From: Pseudomonadota bacterium
GTDB taxonomy: Bacteria > Pseudomonadota > Alphaproteobacteria > Acetobacterales > Acetobacteraceae
Direction of reading: 5' to 3'
Length of the DNA: 64,000 nt
Assembly (NCBI GenBank): GCA_021780935.1
Contig: JAJXXT010000120.1
Coordinates: 62,001-126,000, forward strand
Shown here: positions 1 through 7,978 of the stretch, piece by piece
How the letters are laid out: each line of letters opens with the position of its first letter
Numbering within the stretch: position 1 is the stretch's first letter
Notes under the pieces: generated by a model
The model's input: only the letters and a program-made list of their open reading frames with translations
Told to the model about the DNA's origin: nothing
Database searches by the model: none
Position numbers and translations under genes: made by a program

Positions 1-253
1 CGAGACACACGCCGAGCAGTGGCACCCCGCCCTCGGCCGCCGCCGCGACGAGATCGAGACAGATCCCCGCCTCGTTCGGCGTGCACGGCCCCGGCGACAG
101 CACGATCGCCTCGGGCCGCATCGCCATCGCCTCGGCGACACTCAGCGCGTCGTTGCGCCGCACCTGGCACCGCGCCCCCAGATCCCCCAGGAAATGCACG
201 AGGTTGAAGGTGAAACTGTCATAGTTGTCGATCAGCAGGATCAAGCTCGCCAC
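1..253 (-). CDS. trpG: Anthranilate (or aminodeoxychorismate) synthase glutamine amidotransferase subunit, partial
   Basis: Class I glutamine amidotransferase subunit that supplies ammonia for anthranilate synthesis (tryptophan) or, in dual-use enzymes, aminodeoxychorismate (folate). Only the first 84 residues are inside the window. They show the family N-terminus [19 protein letters not shown], then [16 protein letters not shown], and the window edge falls just after GVCL, which carries the nucleophilic cysteine (residue 83). I chose GTG at 253; an in-frame TTG at 244 is the alternative. It lies 65 bp downstream of glpK on the same strand. TrpG and PabA cannot be separated from this fragment; no trpE or pabB is visible. 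Confidence 0.85.
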   Translation of the reverse strand, partial: MASLILLIDNYDSFTFNLVHFLGDLGARCQVRRNDALSVAEAMAMRPEAIVLSPGPCTPNEAGICLDLVAAAAEGGVPLLGVCL

Positions 254-318
254 CCCAGGGCCACCGCGCCCGACATGGCCCGAACCCCGCCGCAGGTCAA
301 ATCGCCACCCCGGCCGGC

Positions 319-1836
319 CTATGCCCCCGCGGCCGCCGTGCGCGTCCGCCGCACCGCATCCGCCCACACCGCGCGCCGCCCTGCCCGCTCCGCCGCCGTC
401 ATCCCCGGCACGAACCGCCGATCGAGCGACCAGCGCCGCGCGAATGCCGAGGGCTCCGGGCAGACCCCGGCCGCCAGCCCCGCGAGATACGCCGCCCCCA
501 GCGCCGTCGTCTCGGCGACGCGCGGCCGGTCCACCGGCGCGCCGAGGATGTCGGCCAGAAACTGCATCGTCCAGTCGCTCGCTACCATGCCGCCATCCAC
601 ACGCAGCACCGTCTCGCCGCGACCCGCCATATCCGCCCGCGCCATGTCCGCCGCCATCGCATCCACGAGGTCGGCCGTCTGCTGCCCGACGCTCTCGAGC
701 GCCGCGCGCGCCAGCTCCCGCGGCCCCGTCGCCCGCGTCAGCCCGAAGATCGCGCCCCGCGCCTCGGCATCCCACCACGGTGCGCCGAGCCCCGTGAACG
801 CCGGCACCAGCGTCACCGTCTGCCCGGGGTCGGCGGCTTCGGCCAGCGCCCCGCTCTCCGCCGCATCGCCGATCACCCGCAGCCCGTCGCGCAGCCACTG
901 CACCGCCGCCCCGGCGACGAAAATCGCCCCCTCCAGCGCATAGGTCCGCCGCCCGCCGAGCTGCAACGCGACCGTCGTCAGCAACCGGTTCGATGACGCA
1001 ACGGCCTCCTCGCCCGTATGCAGCAACAGGAAACACCCGGTGCCGTAGGTCGATTTCACCATGCCGCGCGAAAAACACGCCTGGCCCACCATCGCCGCCT
1101 GCTGGTCGCCGGCGACCCCGCGCACCGCGACGCCCCCACCGAGCCAGTCCGCGCTCAACATGCCGAAATCCCCGGCGCTGTCGCGCACCTCCGGCAGCAC
1201 CGCGCGCGGCACGCGAAACAGCGCCAGCAATTCCTCGTCCCACACGCCGCGATGGATGTCATAGAGCATGGTCCGGCTGGCGTTGGTCGCATCCGTCGCA
1301 TGCACGCGCCCGCCGGTCATGTGCCACAGCAGCCAGGTATCGACGGTGCCGAACGCGAGGTGCCCCGCCTGCGCCGCCGCCCGCGCGCCATCCACGTTGT
1401 CCAGCAGCCAGGCGAGCTTGGTCGCCGAGAAATACGGGTCGGCCAGCAGCCCGGTCCGCGCGCCGATCAGCGCCGCATGCCCGCCCGCCCGCAACGCGGC
1501 GCAGGCCGGCTCGGTCCGCCGATCCTGCCAGACGATCGCCGGATGCACCGCACGCCCGGTCCGCCGATCCCACAGCAGCGTCGTCTCGCGCTGGTTGGTG
1601 ATGCCGATCGCCGCCACCTCGCCCGGCTCGGCTCCCGCCATCTCCAGCACCTCGCGCAGCACGATCCGGCTGTGCCCGACCAGGTCCTCGGGCGCATGCT
1701 CGACCCAGCCCGAGGCCGGAAAATGCTGCGCCAGCTCCCGCCGCGCCGTCGCCACCGACACCAGGTCCGGTGCCCGAAACGCGATCGCCCGCGTCGACGT
1801 CGTCCCCTGATCCAGCGCCACCACCAGCCCCGCCAT
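319..1836 (-). CDS. glpK: Glycerol kinase
   Basis: ATP-dependent phosphorylation of glycerol to glycerol 3-phosphate in the cytoplasm, feeding glycolysis and phospholipid synthesis. The 505 residues match the usual length of about 500. Seen: the phosphate-binding DQGTTSTRA near residue 9, NQRET near 81 and WQDRRT near 103 (glycerol-binding region), and the FGGY-type signature [13 protein letters not shown] near 135. The ATG is preceded by a strong AGGAGG Shine-Dalgarno. No glpD, glpF or regulator is adjacent, so regulation cannot be inferred. The related FGGY xylulokinases are less likely, given the glycerol-kinase-specific motifs. Confidence 0.96.
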   Translation of the reverse strand: MAGLVVALDQGTTSTRAIAFRAPDLVSVATARRELAQHFPASGWVEHAPEDLVGHSRIVLREVLEMAGAEPGEVAAIGITNQRETTLLWDRRTGRAVHPAIVWQDRRTEPACAALRAGGHAALIGARTGLLADPYFSATKLAWLLDNVDGARAAAQAGHLAFGTVDTWLLWHMTGGRVHATDATNASRTMLYDIHRGVWDEELLALFRVPRAVLPEVRDSAGDFGMLSADWLGGGVAVRGVAGDQQAAMVGQACFSRGMVKSTYGTGCFLLLHTGEEAVASSNRLLTTVALQLGGRRTYALEGAIFVAGAAVQWLRDGLRVIGDAAESGALAEAADPGQTVTLVPAFTGLGAPWWDAEARGAIFGLTRATGPRELARAALESVGQQTADLVDAMAADMARADMAGRGETVLRVDGGMVASDWTMQFLADILGAPVDRPRVAETTALGAAYLAGLAAGVCPEPSAFARRWSLDRRFVPGMTAAERAGRRAVWADAVRRTRTAAAGA

Positions 1837-1880
1837 CGCCGCTCCTCCTGCGAATTCCTACCCGCCTCACGGTGCTGTCA

Positions 1881-1886
1881 TACAAT
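1881..1886 (+). promoter_or_regulatory. Possible -10 element close to an ATG
   Basis: TACAAT lies only 6 nt before the ATG at 1893, so a transcript from it would begin at or next to that codon (leaderless). No convincing -35 hexamer is seen; TTCCTA lies 20 bp upstream. The second Hint gene has a comparable arrangement (TATGAT 8 nt before its ATG). Low confidence. Confidence 0.3.
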
Positions 1887-1892
1887 CCGGCC

Positions 1893-2045
1893 ATGGCTCG
1901 CGCACCCCACCACGAGCGCGGGCCCGATGACCCGCCTTCCGCCCATTTTGATCTTGATTTCGGCCAAGCCGGTGACGATGAATCCGCATCCGGATGCATC
2001 TGCGGGCCATTCTGCTGGAGCCCATTCTGCTGGAGCGAGATCTGA
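1893..2045 (+). CDS. Possible 50-residue cysteine-rich peptide upstream of the first Hint gene
   Basis: A small open frame starting MARAPHHERGPDD and ending CICGPFCWSPFCWSEI. Its TGA overlaps the ATG of the following Hint gene (ATGA), as in translationally coupled genes. The middle is acidic (DLDFGQAGDDES), the end has four cysteines and two tryptophans. There is no Shine-Dalgarno, but a TACAAT hexamer sits 6 nt upstream, so leaderless translation is possible. The repeated PFCWS comes from a 15-bp tandem duplication (2006-2035), which could equally be a chance product. I recognise no family. A RiPP-like precursor is only a speculation, as no modifying enzyme is adjacent. Confidence 0.25.
   Translation: MARAPHHERGPDDPPSAHFDLDFGQAGDDESASGCICGPFCWSPFCWSEI
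2006..2035 (+). repeat. 15-bp tandem duplication before the first Hint gene
   Basis: Two copies of GCCATTCTGCTGGAG differing at one base, immediately upstream of the Hint gene start at 2045. In the small upstream frame it encodes PFCWS twice. The same 15-bp period recurs at other gene junctions in this window. Confidence 0.85.
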
Positions 2046-3724
2046 TGAGCGGTAGCTTCACCCCCCTGGTCCAGTTCAGCGACAGCAGTGTGAACGGCGG
2101 TTATCCGCTGGCCGCTGTCACCAATGTCAACGGGACGCTGTACGGCACCACCAGCGTCGGCGCCGGCAGCGCGATCAACGGCACGTTGTTTTCCTACACG
2201 CTCGGCGCCACCGCGGTGCAGACGGTCGCAATCTTCAACGGCACCAACGGCGCCACACCCCAATCGGACCTGCTCGACGTCGGCGGCGTTCTCTACGGCA
2301 CCACGGCCGCGGGCGGCACTGGCGGCGCCGCCGGTCTCGGCACGCTGTTCAGCTACGACATCGCCTCCGGCACGCTCGCCACGCTGGTGGATTTCTCCGG
2401 CTCCGCCAACGGCAGCACACCGCTCGGCGGCCTGGTGGACGCCGGCGGCACGCTGTATGGCACCACATCCTCGGGCGGCAATCCCGGCGACGGCACGCTG
2501 TTCTCCTATGTGCCCGGCGCCCACGCGGTCCAAACCGTCGTCAGCTTCAACGGCACCAACGGAGGCTCGCCGGAGGGCGATCTCATCGACGTCAGCGGCA
2601 CGTTGTACGGCACCACCTACAGCGGCGGCAGCGCCAACTTTGGAACGCTCTATTCCTACGTGCCCGGCGCCTCCGCGGTCACCACGCTCGGGCGTTTTTC
2701 CACCGCCGGCAGCAGCTTTCCGACCAGCGGCGTGATCGATGTCGGGGGCGTGCTCTATGGCACCGCTTCCGCGGGCGGGTCCGGAGGCAACGCCTACGGC
2801 TCCATTTTCTCGTACAACCTCGCCACCCAAAGTTTCACGCAGTCGCTGGCCAGCTTCGCCACGAACGGTATTTCCGGTGACGTGCCGATCGGCGGCCTTA
2901 CGGATATCGGTGGCACGCTCTACGGCACCACCAGCGCCGCCGGCAGCCAGGGGGTGGGCACGATATTCGCCTACAACATTGCCGCCAACACGATCACCCA
3001 GGTCTACACCTTCAGCAACAGCGGCAGCAGCGGCGGCGTTCCCAAGGCCACGCTGACCGCCATCGGCAACACGCTCTACGGCACCACGTCCTTCGACGGC
3101 TCGCTCGGCTTCGGCACGCTCTTCGCCTACACCCCCGCCTGCTACGCGTCGGGCACGCACATCCTCACCGCCTCCGGCCCGGTCGCGGTCGAGCACCTCG
3201 CCGTCGGCATGCGCCTGCCCACCGCCTCCGGCCGCCTCGCCCGCATCGCCTGGCTCGGTCACCGCACGGTGGAACCGGCCCGCCACCCGCGCCCGCACGA
3301 CATGAACCCGATCCGCGTGCGCGCCCACGCCTTCGGCCACGCCCCGGCCCGCGACCTCCTCCTCTCGCCCGACCACGCGGTCCTGGTCGAGGGTGTCCTC
3401 ATCCCCATCCGCCACCTCGCCAACGGCTCTTCCATCGCCCAGGAGCCGCGTGCCAGCATCACCTACTGGCACGTCGAGCTCGACCGCCACGACGCCATCC
3501 TCGCCGAAGGACTGGCCTGCGAATCCTACCTCGAAACCGGCAACCGCAACGCCTTCGAGGGTGAAGCCGCCACCCGGCTCCACCCGGATTTCACGCCCCA
3601 CCAGGCGCACGCCGAACACCTCTGGGCCGAGCGCGGATGCGCCCCGATCCTCACCGACCCCGCCGCCGCCGCGCTGCGCCGCCACCACACCAGCCTGCTC
3701 GCCAGGGCCCGCCGCGCCGCCTAA
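2045..3724 (+). CDS. GloVer-repeat protein with C-terminal Hint domain (copy 1)
   Basis: 559 residues in two parts. Residues 1-363 hold seven repeats of the form LYGTTxxGG...GTLFSY, the GloVer (Gloeobacter/Verrucomicrobia) repeat, expected to form a beta-propeller-like fold. From Cys366 (CYASGTHILTASGPVAVEHL) to the end is a Hint_2 domain with LSPDHAVLVEGVLIPIRHL and HVELDRHDAILAEG. Hint domains of Hedgehog and inteins self-cleave through this first Cys, so release or modification of the N-terminal propeller is plausible but unproven. No signal peptide is visible. I chose ATG 2045 (after GGAGCGAGA) rather than 1994 because the paralogue at 4009 begins with the same MSG. From 3137 onward the DNA is nearly identical to 5071-5735. 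Confidence 0.9.
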   Translation: MSGSFTPLVQFSDSSVNGGYPLAAVTNVNGTLYGTTSVGAGSAINGTLFSYTLGATAVQTVAIFNGTNGATPQSDLLDVGGVLYGTTAAGGTGGAAGLGTLFSYDIASGTLATLVDFSGSANGSTPLGGLVDAGGTLYGTTSSGGNPGDGTLFSYVPGAHAVQTVVSFNGTNGGSPEGDLIDVSGTLYGTTYSGGSANFGTLYSYVPGASAVTTLGRFSTAGSSFPTSGVIDVGGVLYGTASAGGSGGNAYGSIFSYNLATQSFTQSLASFATNGISGDVPIGGLTDIGGTLYGTTSAAGSQGVGTIFAYNIAANTITQVYTFSNSGSSGGVPKATLTAIGNTLYGTTSFDGSLGFGTLFAYTPACYASGTHILTASGPVAVEHLAVGMRLPTASGRLARIAWLGHRTVEPARHPRPHDMNPIRVRAHAFGHAPARDLLLSPDHAVLVEGVLIPIRHLANGSSIAQEPRASITYWHVELDRHDAILAEGLACESYLETGNRNAFEGEAATRLHPDFTPHQAHAEHLWAERGCAPILTDPAAAALRRHHTSLLARARRAA

Positions 3725-3757
3725 CCCCCCGCCACCTAACCCCGCGCCACCTAACCC
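3721..3757 (+). repeat. 15-bp tandem repeat carrying the stop codon (copy 1)
   Basis: CTAACCCC-type units start at 3721, 3736 and 3751, exactly 15 bp apart, so TAA appears three times in the same frame (3722, 3737, 3752). The first TAA ends the Hint gene. Confidence 0.85.
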
Positions 3758-3801
3758 GGATTCGCTGGCCCCTTCGCCGCGAGCGTCATGGCCCGCGCCA
3801 G
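3751..3801 (-). pseudogene. 3'-terminal remnant of the secreted-protein gene found intact at 5685-6194
   Basis: These 51 bp equal 5685-5735 except for one base, i.e. the last 16 codons and TAG stop of the minus-strand gene next to Hint copy 2. To the right of 3801 the match stops abruptly and no upstream part of that gene follows. The simplest reading is that the duplication of the Hint region carried the tail of its neighbour, leaving a dead fragment here. Not expressed as a protein on its own. Confidence 0.65.
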
Positions 3802-3994
3802 GCGGTACTCCGCTATGCTCTTGTTTGGGCGAGACAATTAGCCAACCGACCCGATGCCGATCTGGCTGATGTCGCCCGCGCCCTCACCAACGTCGCGATC
3901 GTCTCGTCACGGCCTGCGATCGGTCAGCGATTGCGGAGCTTAAGCACAGCAAAGAATATTTTATTAGATTCGACTTCATCGCCACGATCCGTGC

Positions 3995-4000
3995 TATGAT
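3995..4000 (+). promoter_or_regulatory. Possible -10 element of the second Hint gene
   Basis: TATGAT lies in an AT-rich patch (about 3945-4008, unusual for this genome) 8 nt before the ATG at 4009. A transcript from it would be leaderless or nearly so, and no Shine-Dalgarno precedes that ATG. A clear -35 is not seen at 16-18 bp spacing; TTCGAC lies at 20 bp. Confidence 0.4.
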
Positions 4001-4008
4001 TTTTGCTG

Positions 4009-5658
4009 ATGAGTGGAACGTACAACACCCTGTGGACGTTCAACGGCACCGATGGCAGCTTTCCCGCGGCCGGCGTCACCAATGTCAACGGCACGCTCTA
4101 CGGCACCACCGACAGCGGCGGCACGGCCGGTGACGGTACGCTGTTCTCCTACACGCTCGGCGCGACCACGGTGCAGACCCTCCTCAGCTTCAGCGGCGGC
4201 ACCAATGGCTCCAAGCCCGTGGGCGACCTCACCGACGTGAACGGCTTGCTCTACGGAACGACGCAGAGTGGCGGTGCATCGGGCGACGGCACGCTGTTCA
4301 CCTTCAACCTTTCCACCACGACACTGACCACGTTGTTCAGCTTCAACGGATCCGGCACCGGTCAAAATCCTCGGGGCAATCTCGTCGAGGATGCCAACGG
4401 CCTGCTCTACGGCACCACCTACGCGGGTGGCACGGGTGGTTACGGCACGCTGTTCAGCGTCAACCCCAGCACCGGCGCCCCGACCCCTCTCGTCAACTTC
4501 AGCGGCGGCAACGGCAGCGATCCGCAGGGCAACCTCACGGATGTCGGCGGCACGATCTACGGCACGACGGCGTATGGCGGCACCGCGGACGCCGGTTCCG
4601 TGTTCGCCTACGACATCGCCACCGGCGCCCTGACCACCCTCGCCAGCTTCAACGGAACCACCACGAGCGCAACCCCGGTCGGGGGCGTCATCGATGTCAA
4701 CAACATCCTTTATGGCGCAACCGACGGCAGCCAAACCGCACCCGGCATCCTGTTCGCCTACAACCTCGCGACCGGCTCGCTGAGCACACTCTTCACCTTC
4801 AGCAGCGCCACGGGATACGAACCCTACGCCGGCCTGACCAGCCTCAACGGCATGATCTATGGAACGACCGGGCTGGGCGGCCCCTCCGGCGGCGGCAGCC
4901 TGTTTGCCTACGACATCGCCTCCGGAACGTTAGAGTTCGGATATAATTTCAGCTCCGGCAGCCCGGGCGGCGGCACGCCGGAGGGCGCGCTCACCGCGGT
5001 CGGCAACACGCTCTACGGCACCACCTCCGGCGGCAGCTCGGGCAACGGCACGCTCTATTCCTACACCCCGGCCTGCTACGCGTCGGGCACGCACATCCTC
5101 ACCGCCTCCGGCCCGGTCGCGGTCGAGCACCTCGCCGTCGGCATGCGCCTGCCCACCGCCTCCGGCCGCCTCGCCCGCATCGCCTGGCTCGGTCACCGCA
5201 CGGTGGAACCGGCCCGCCACCCGCGCCCGCACGACATGAACCCGATCCGCGTGCGCGCCCACGCCTTCGGCCACGCCCCGGCCCGCGACCTCCTCCTCTC
5301 GCCCGACCACGCGGTCCTGGTCGAGGGTGTCCTCATCCCCATCCGCCACCTCGCCAACGGCTCTTCCATCGCCCAGGAGCCGCGTGCCAGCATCACCTAC
5401 TGGCACGTCGAGCTCGACCGCCACGACGCCATCCTCGCCGAAGGACTGGCCTGCGAATCCTACCTCGAAACCGGCAACCGCAACGCCTTCGAGGGTGAAG
5501 CCGCCACCCGGCTCCACCCGGATTTCACGCCCCACCAGGCGCACGCCGAACACCTCTGGGCCGAGCGCGGATGCGCCCCGATCCTCACCGACCCCGCCGC
5601 CGCCGCGCTGCGCCGCCACCACACCAGCCTGCTCGCCAGGGCCCGCCGCGCCGCCTAA
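4009..5658 (+). CDS. GloVer-repeat protein with C-terminal Hint domain (copy 2)
   Basis: 549 residues, paralogue of the gene at 2045. Residues 1-353 hold seven GloVer-type repeats (LYGTTDSGG, LYGTTQSGG, LYGTTYAGG, IYGTTAYGG, LYGATDGSQ, IYGTTGLGG, LYGTTSGGS), clearly diverged from copy 1. From Cys356 the Hint domain is identical in protein to copy 1. No signal peptide is visible. The start is set at MSG (4009); a frame-compatible ATG lies two codons upstream at 4003. The 284-bp gap before it holds copied flanking DNA, the remnant at 3751-3801 and an AT-rich promoter-like stretch. Function unknown; self-processing of a repeat protein is the family-based expectation. Confidence 0.9.
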   Translation: MSGTYNTLWTFNGTDGSFPAAGVTNVNGTLYGTTDSGGTAGDGTLFSYTLGATTVQTLLSFSGGTNGSKPVGDLTDVNGLLYGTTQSGGASGDGTLFTFNLSTTTLTTLFSFNGSGTGQNPRGNLVEDANGLLYGTTYAGGTGGYGTLFSVNPSTGAPTPLVNFSGGNGSDPQGNLTDVGGTIYGTTAYGGTADAGSVFAYDIATGALTTLASFNGTTTSATPVGGVIDVNNILYGATDGSQTAPGILFAYNLATGSLSTLFTFSSATGYEPYAGLTSLNGMIYGTTGLGGPSGGGSLFAYDIASGTLEFGYNFSSGSPGGGTPEGALTAVGNTLYGTTSGGSSGNGTLYSYTPACYASGTHILTASGPVAVEHLAVGMRLPTASGRLARIAWLGHRTVEPARHPRPHDMNPIRVRAHAFGHAPARDLLLSPDHAVLVEGVLIPIRHLANGSSIAQEPRASITYWHVELDRHDAILAEGLACESYLETGNRNAFEGEAATRLHPDFTPHQAHAEHLWAERGCAPILTDPAAAALRRHHTSLLARARRAA

Positions 5659-5735
5659 CCCCCCGCCACCTAACCCCGCGCCACCTAACCCGGATTCGCT
5701 GACCCCTTCGCCGCGAGCGTCATGGCCCGCGCCAG
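5071..5735 (+). repeat. 665-bp direct repeat, right copy
   Basis: Partner of 3137-3801. The right copy runs through the Hint domain, its stop codon, and 51 bp of the convergent minus-strand gene that ends at 5685. It also contains the 15-bp stop-codon repeat (TAA at 5656, 5671 and 5686), the third unit of which supplies the TAG stop of the minus-strand gene. Confidence 0.93.
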
Positions 5736-6194
5736 CGCCGCATTCGCCCCGGCCCAGTCCCCCCGGTGCAGCGCCGCCCGTGTGGCGGAAATCGCGCCCA
5801 CCAACCCGCCCTTCGCCGGATCGCGCGCCCGCGACGGCCGCACCGAACGCGTCAGCGCGCGCGTCTCCGCCTGCTCCAGCGCCCCGCGCGCCAGCCGCAC
5901 ATCGTTGGTATCCAGCGCCTTCCGCGCCGCCTTGAGATACGCCAGAACCGGCGCGCCCTCCGGCAGCGCCGGCTCCGGCAACTTCGTCGCCAGCTTCGCC
6001 GGCCCGGGAATCGTCACCGGTGCCGCGGTCGTGCCCAACGGCGCCGGCGCCGGCGACAAGGTCTGCGCCAGCGCCGTGGCACCCGGCACCAGCGCGCCCA
6101 TCAGCCCGCCGAACAGCACGCCTCCCGCCATCACCCAGCGCGCCATCGTCCCAGCCGATTTCCCGGCCCCTACCCCGGCCCAATTCCGACGCAT
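5685..6194 (-). CDS. Secreted or periplasmic helical-repeat protein of unknown function
   Basis: 169 residues. An N-terminal signal sequence (basic start MRRNWAGVGAGK, hydrophobic MARWVMAGGVLFGGLMGA, likely cut after ATALAQ) is followed by a Pro/Ala-rich stretch. Then come two similar helical segments, AARKALDTNDVRLARGALEQAE and ATRAALHRGDWAGANAALARAM, resembling short TPR-like repeats. The ATG at 6194 is preceded by GGAGG; longer upstream starts lack one and would bury the signal sequence. It is convergent with Hint copy 2, and its stop lies inside the duplicated block. I do not recognise a named family. Confidence 0.7.
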   Translation of the reverse strand: MRRNWAGVGAGKSAGTMARWVMAGGVLFGGLMGALVPGATALAQTLSPAPAPLGTTAAPVTIPGPAKLATKLPEPALPEGAPVLAYLKAARKALDTNDVRLARGALEQAETRALTRSVRPSRARDPAKGGLVGAISATRAALHRGDWAGANAALARAMTLAAKGSANPG

Positions 6195-6283
6195 CCCACC
6201 ACCTCCGTCATCGTTCCGCCCACGACTTAAGCACCGCGTCGGCGCAGCACCAGTGCCGGATGATGAATCCCGCGCAATGCCAT

Positions 6284-6311
6284 TTGACGCCGCGCGCCCA
6301 GCCTCTACGCT
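6284..6311 (+). promoter_or_regulatory. Predicted sigma-70 promoter of the ThDP-enzyme gene
   Basis: TTGACG at 6284-6289, a 16-bp spacer, then TACGCT at 6306-6311, leaving a leader of roughly 30 nt before the ATG at 6349. It lies in the divergent gap between the secreted protein and the ThDP enzyme. Confidence 0.45.
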
Positions 6312-6348
6312 CGCCGCCAACAGGCAAACCGCCCAACAGGAAACCAAG

Positions 6349-7968
6349 ATGAAACTGGGTGCCGCGATCGCCGAGATCATGCAGCGCGAGGGCATGGAGT
6401 TTCTCTGCGCCTACCCCGTCAATCACCTCATCGAGTTCGCCGCCGCCGCCGGCATCCGCCCCATCATCGTCCGCCAGGAACGCATCGGCCTGCACATGGC
6501 CGACGCCATCTCACGCGTCACCTCCGGGCGCCGGCTTGGTGCGTTTGCCATGCAGCACGGGCCGGGTGCCGAAAACGCCTATGGCGGCGTCGCCCAGGCG
6601 TTCGGCGAAAGCGTGCCGATCCTCGTCGTCCCCCAGGGCTACCCGCGCCGTCTCGCCCATATCGAGCCCAATTTCCGCAGCTTCACGGCGATGCGCGACG
6701 TCACCAAATCCGCCGAGCCGGTCTGGCTCGCCGCCGAACTGCCCGCCATCATGCGCCGCGCCTTCTCGCGCCTCAAAAACGGCCGCGGCGGTCCGGTGCT
6801 GGTCGAAATCCCCACCGACATGTGGAACGAGGAGGTCGCCGAGCCGCTCGACTACACCCCGGTCGTCGCCACCCGCACCGGCCCCGACCCGCTCGCGGTG
6901 CGCGAGGCCGCCGCCCTGCTGCGCGCCGCCAGCCGCCCGGTCATCTACGCCGGCCAGGGCGTCCACTGGGCCCGCGCCTGGCCGCAGCTCAGGCGCCTCG
7001 CCGAGCGCCTCGCCGCCCCCGTCGCCACCTCGCTCGGCGGCAAATCCGCCTTCGACGAAACCCATCCGCTCGCGCTCGGCTCCGGTGGTGTGGCCATGCC
7101 CCGCACCGTGCCGCATTTCCTCAACGCCGCCGACGTCATCCTCGGCATCGGCTGTTCCTTCACCCAATCCTCCTTCGCCGTCGCCATCCCCGCCGGCAAG
7201 ACCATCATCCACGCCACCCTCGACCCGATGCACCTGGACAAGGACGTCCGCGCCACGTGCGGCCTGCTCGGCGACGCGGCGCTGACCCTCGATGCCCTGC
7301 TCGCCGAGCTCGACATCCCCGCGCGCGACCCCGCCCCCGTCGCCGCCGAGATCGCGAGCGTCCGCGCCGCCTGGCTCGCCGAATGGCAACCGAACCGTGA
7401 AAGCGACGAAACCCCGCTCTCCCCCTACCGCGTCCTGGCGGAGCTGGAGCGCGAAGTGGACCCCGCGCGCTGCATCATCACCCACGACGCCGGCAGCCCG
7501 CGCGACCAGCTCACCCCGTTCTGGCGCGCCACCACCCCGCTCTCCTATCTCGGCTGGGGCAAGACCACGCAGCTCGGCTATGGCCTCGGCCTGGCGATGG
7601 GCGCCAAACTCGCCGCCCCGGACAAGCTCTGCATCAATGTCTGGGGCGACGCCGCCATCGGCTTCACCGGCATGGACCTTGAAACCGCGGTGCGCGAGCG
7701 CATCCCCATCCTCTCGATCCTGCTCAACAATTTCTCGATGGCGATCGAGCTGAAAGTCATGCCGGTCTCCACGGAAAAATACCGCTCGACCGACATCTCC
7801 GGCGACTACGCCGCCATGGCCCGAGCCTTCGGCGCCCATGGCGAGCGCGTCACCCAGCCCGGCGAGATCGCCGCCGCCATCCGCCGCGGCATCGCCGCCA
7901 CCGAGGCCGGCCAGCCGGCCCTCATCGAGTTCATCACCGCCAAGGAAACCCGCGTCTCAAGACCCTAA
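6349..7968 (+). CDS. Thiamine diphosphate-dependent enzyme, acetolactate synthase-like
   Basis: 539 residues with the three-domain layout of the acetolactate synthase / benzoylformate decarboxylase superfamily. The N-terminal domain carries the cofactor-activating glutamate in VRQERIGLHMADA (Glu44); a central Rossmann-like domain includes VIYAGQGVHWARAW; the C-terminal domain has the ThDP/Mg motif GDAAIGFTGMDLE...LNNF. The usual GDG is GDA here. The Glu argues for a ligase or decarboxylase rather than an inactive homologue, but the substrate cannot be read. ATG 6349 follows AGGA; the frame is open further upstream but without a site. It neighbours an SDR, an enolase-superfamily enzyme and a 2-hydroxyacid dehydrogenase, suggesting breakdown of a hydroxy- or keto-acid. 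True IlvB is less likely, as no ilvN follows. Confidence 0.85.
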   Translation: MKLGAAIAEIMQREGMEFLCAYPVNHLIEFAAAAGIRPIIVRQERIGLHMADAISRVTSGRRLGAFAMQHGPGAENAYGGVAQAFGESVPILVVPQGYPRRLAHIEPNFRSFTAMRDVTKSAEPVWLAAELPAIMRRAFSRLKNGRGGPVLVEIPTDMWNEEVAEPLDYTPVVATRTGPDPLAVREAAALLRAASRPVIYAGQGVHWARAWPQLRRLAERLAAPVATSLGGKSAFDETHPLALGSGGVAMPRTVPHFLNAADVILGIGCSFTQSSFAVAIPAGKTIIHATLDPMHLDKDVRATCGLLGDAALTLDALLAELDIPARDPAPVAAEIASVRAAWLAEWQPNRESDETPLSPYRVLAELEREVDPARCIITHDAGSPRDQLTPFWRATTPLSYLGWGKTTQLGYGLGLAMGAKLAAPDKLCINVWGDAAIGFTGMDLETAVRERIPILSILLNNFSMAIELKVMPVSTEKYRSTDISGDYAAMARAFGAHGERVTQPGEIAAAIRRGIAATEAGQPALIEFITAKETRVSRP

Positions 7969-7978
7969 AGCCCGCCTC

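Larger units (their letters stand above)
3137..3801 (+). repeat. 665-bp direct repeat, left copy (Hint domain plus downstream DNA)
   Basis: Matches 5071-5735 at a constant offset of 1934 bp; the only difference I found is G at 3768 against A at 5702. It begins one codon before the catalytic Cys codon of the Hint domain and runs 77 bp past the stop codon, into what in the right copy is the 3' end of a minus-strand gene. This implies a recent duplication or ongoing gene conversion. Confidence 0.93.

Noticed and set aside
1994..2044. Longer start for the first Hint protein
   Set aside because: The extra 17 residues are coded by the 15-bp duplication and are absent from the paralogue, while ATG 2045 has GGAGCGAGA before it.
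1259..3688. An 809-codon open frame on the minus strand across the first Hint gene
   Set aside because: Gly/Ala/Val/Arg-rich shadow typical of the antisense frame of GC-rich repeats; no family motif, and it conflicts with glpK and the Hint gene. Similar shadows at 15449-17209, 18429-20747 and 16093-17949 were dropped for the same reason.
3637..3999. A 120-codon plus-strand frame after Hint copy 1
   Set aside because: It overlaps the Hint 3' end in another frame, has low-complexity Arg/Pro content and no ribosome site or homology that I recognise.
2045..5735. Mobile element as the cause of the Hint duplication
   Set aside because: No transposase, terminal inverted repeats or target-site duplication is seen around either copy; plain tandem duplication or conversion explains the data.
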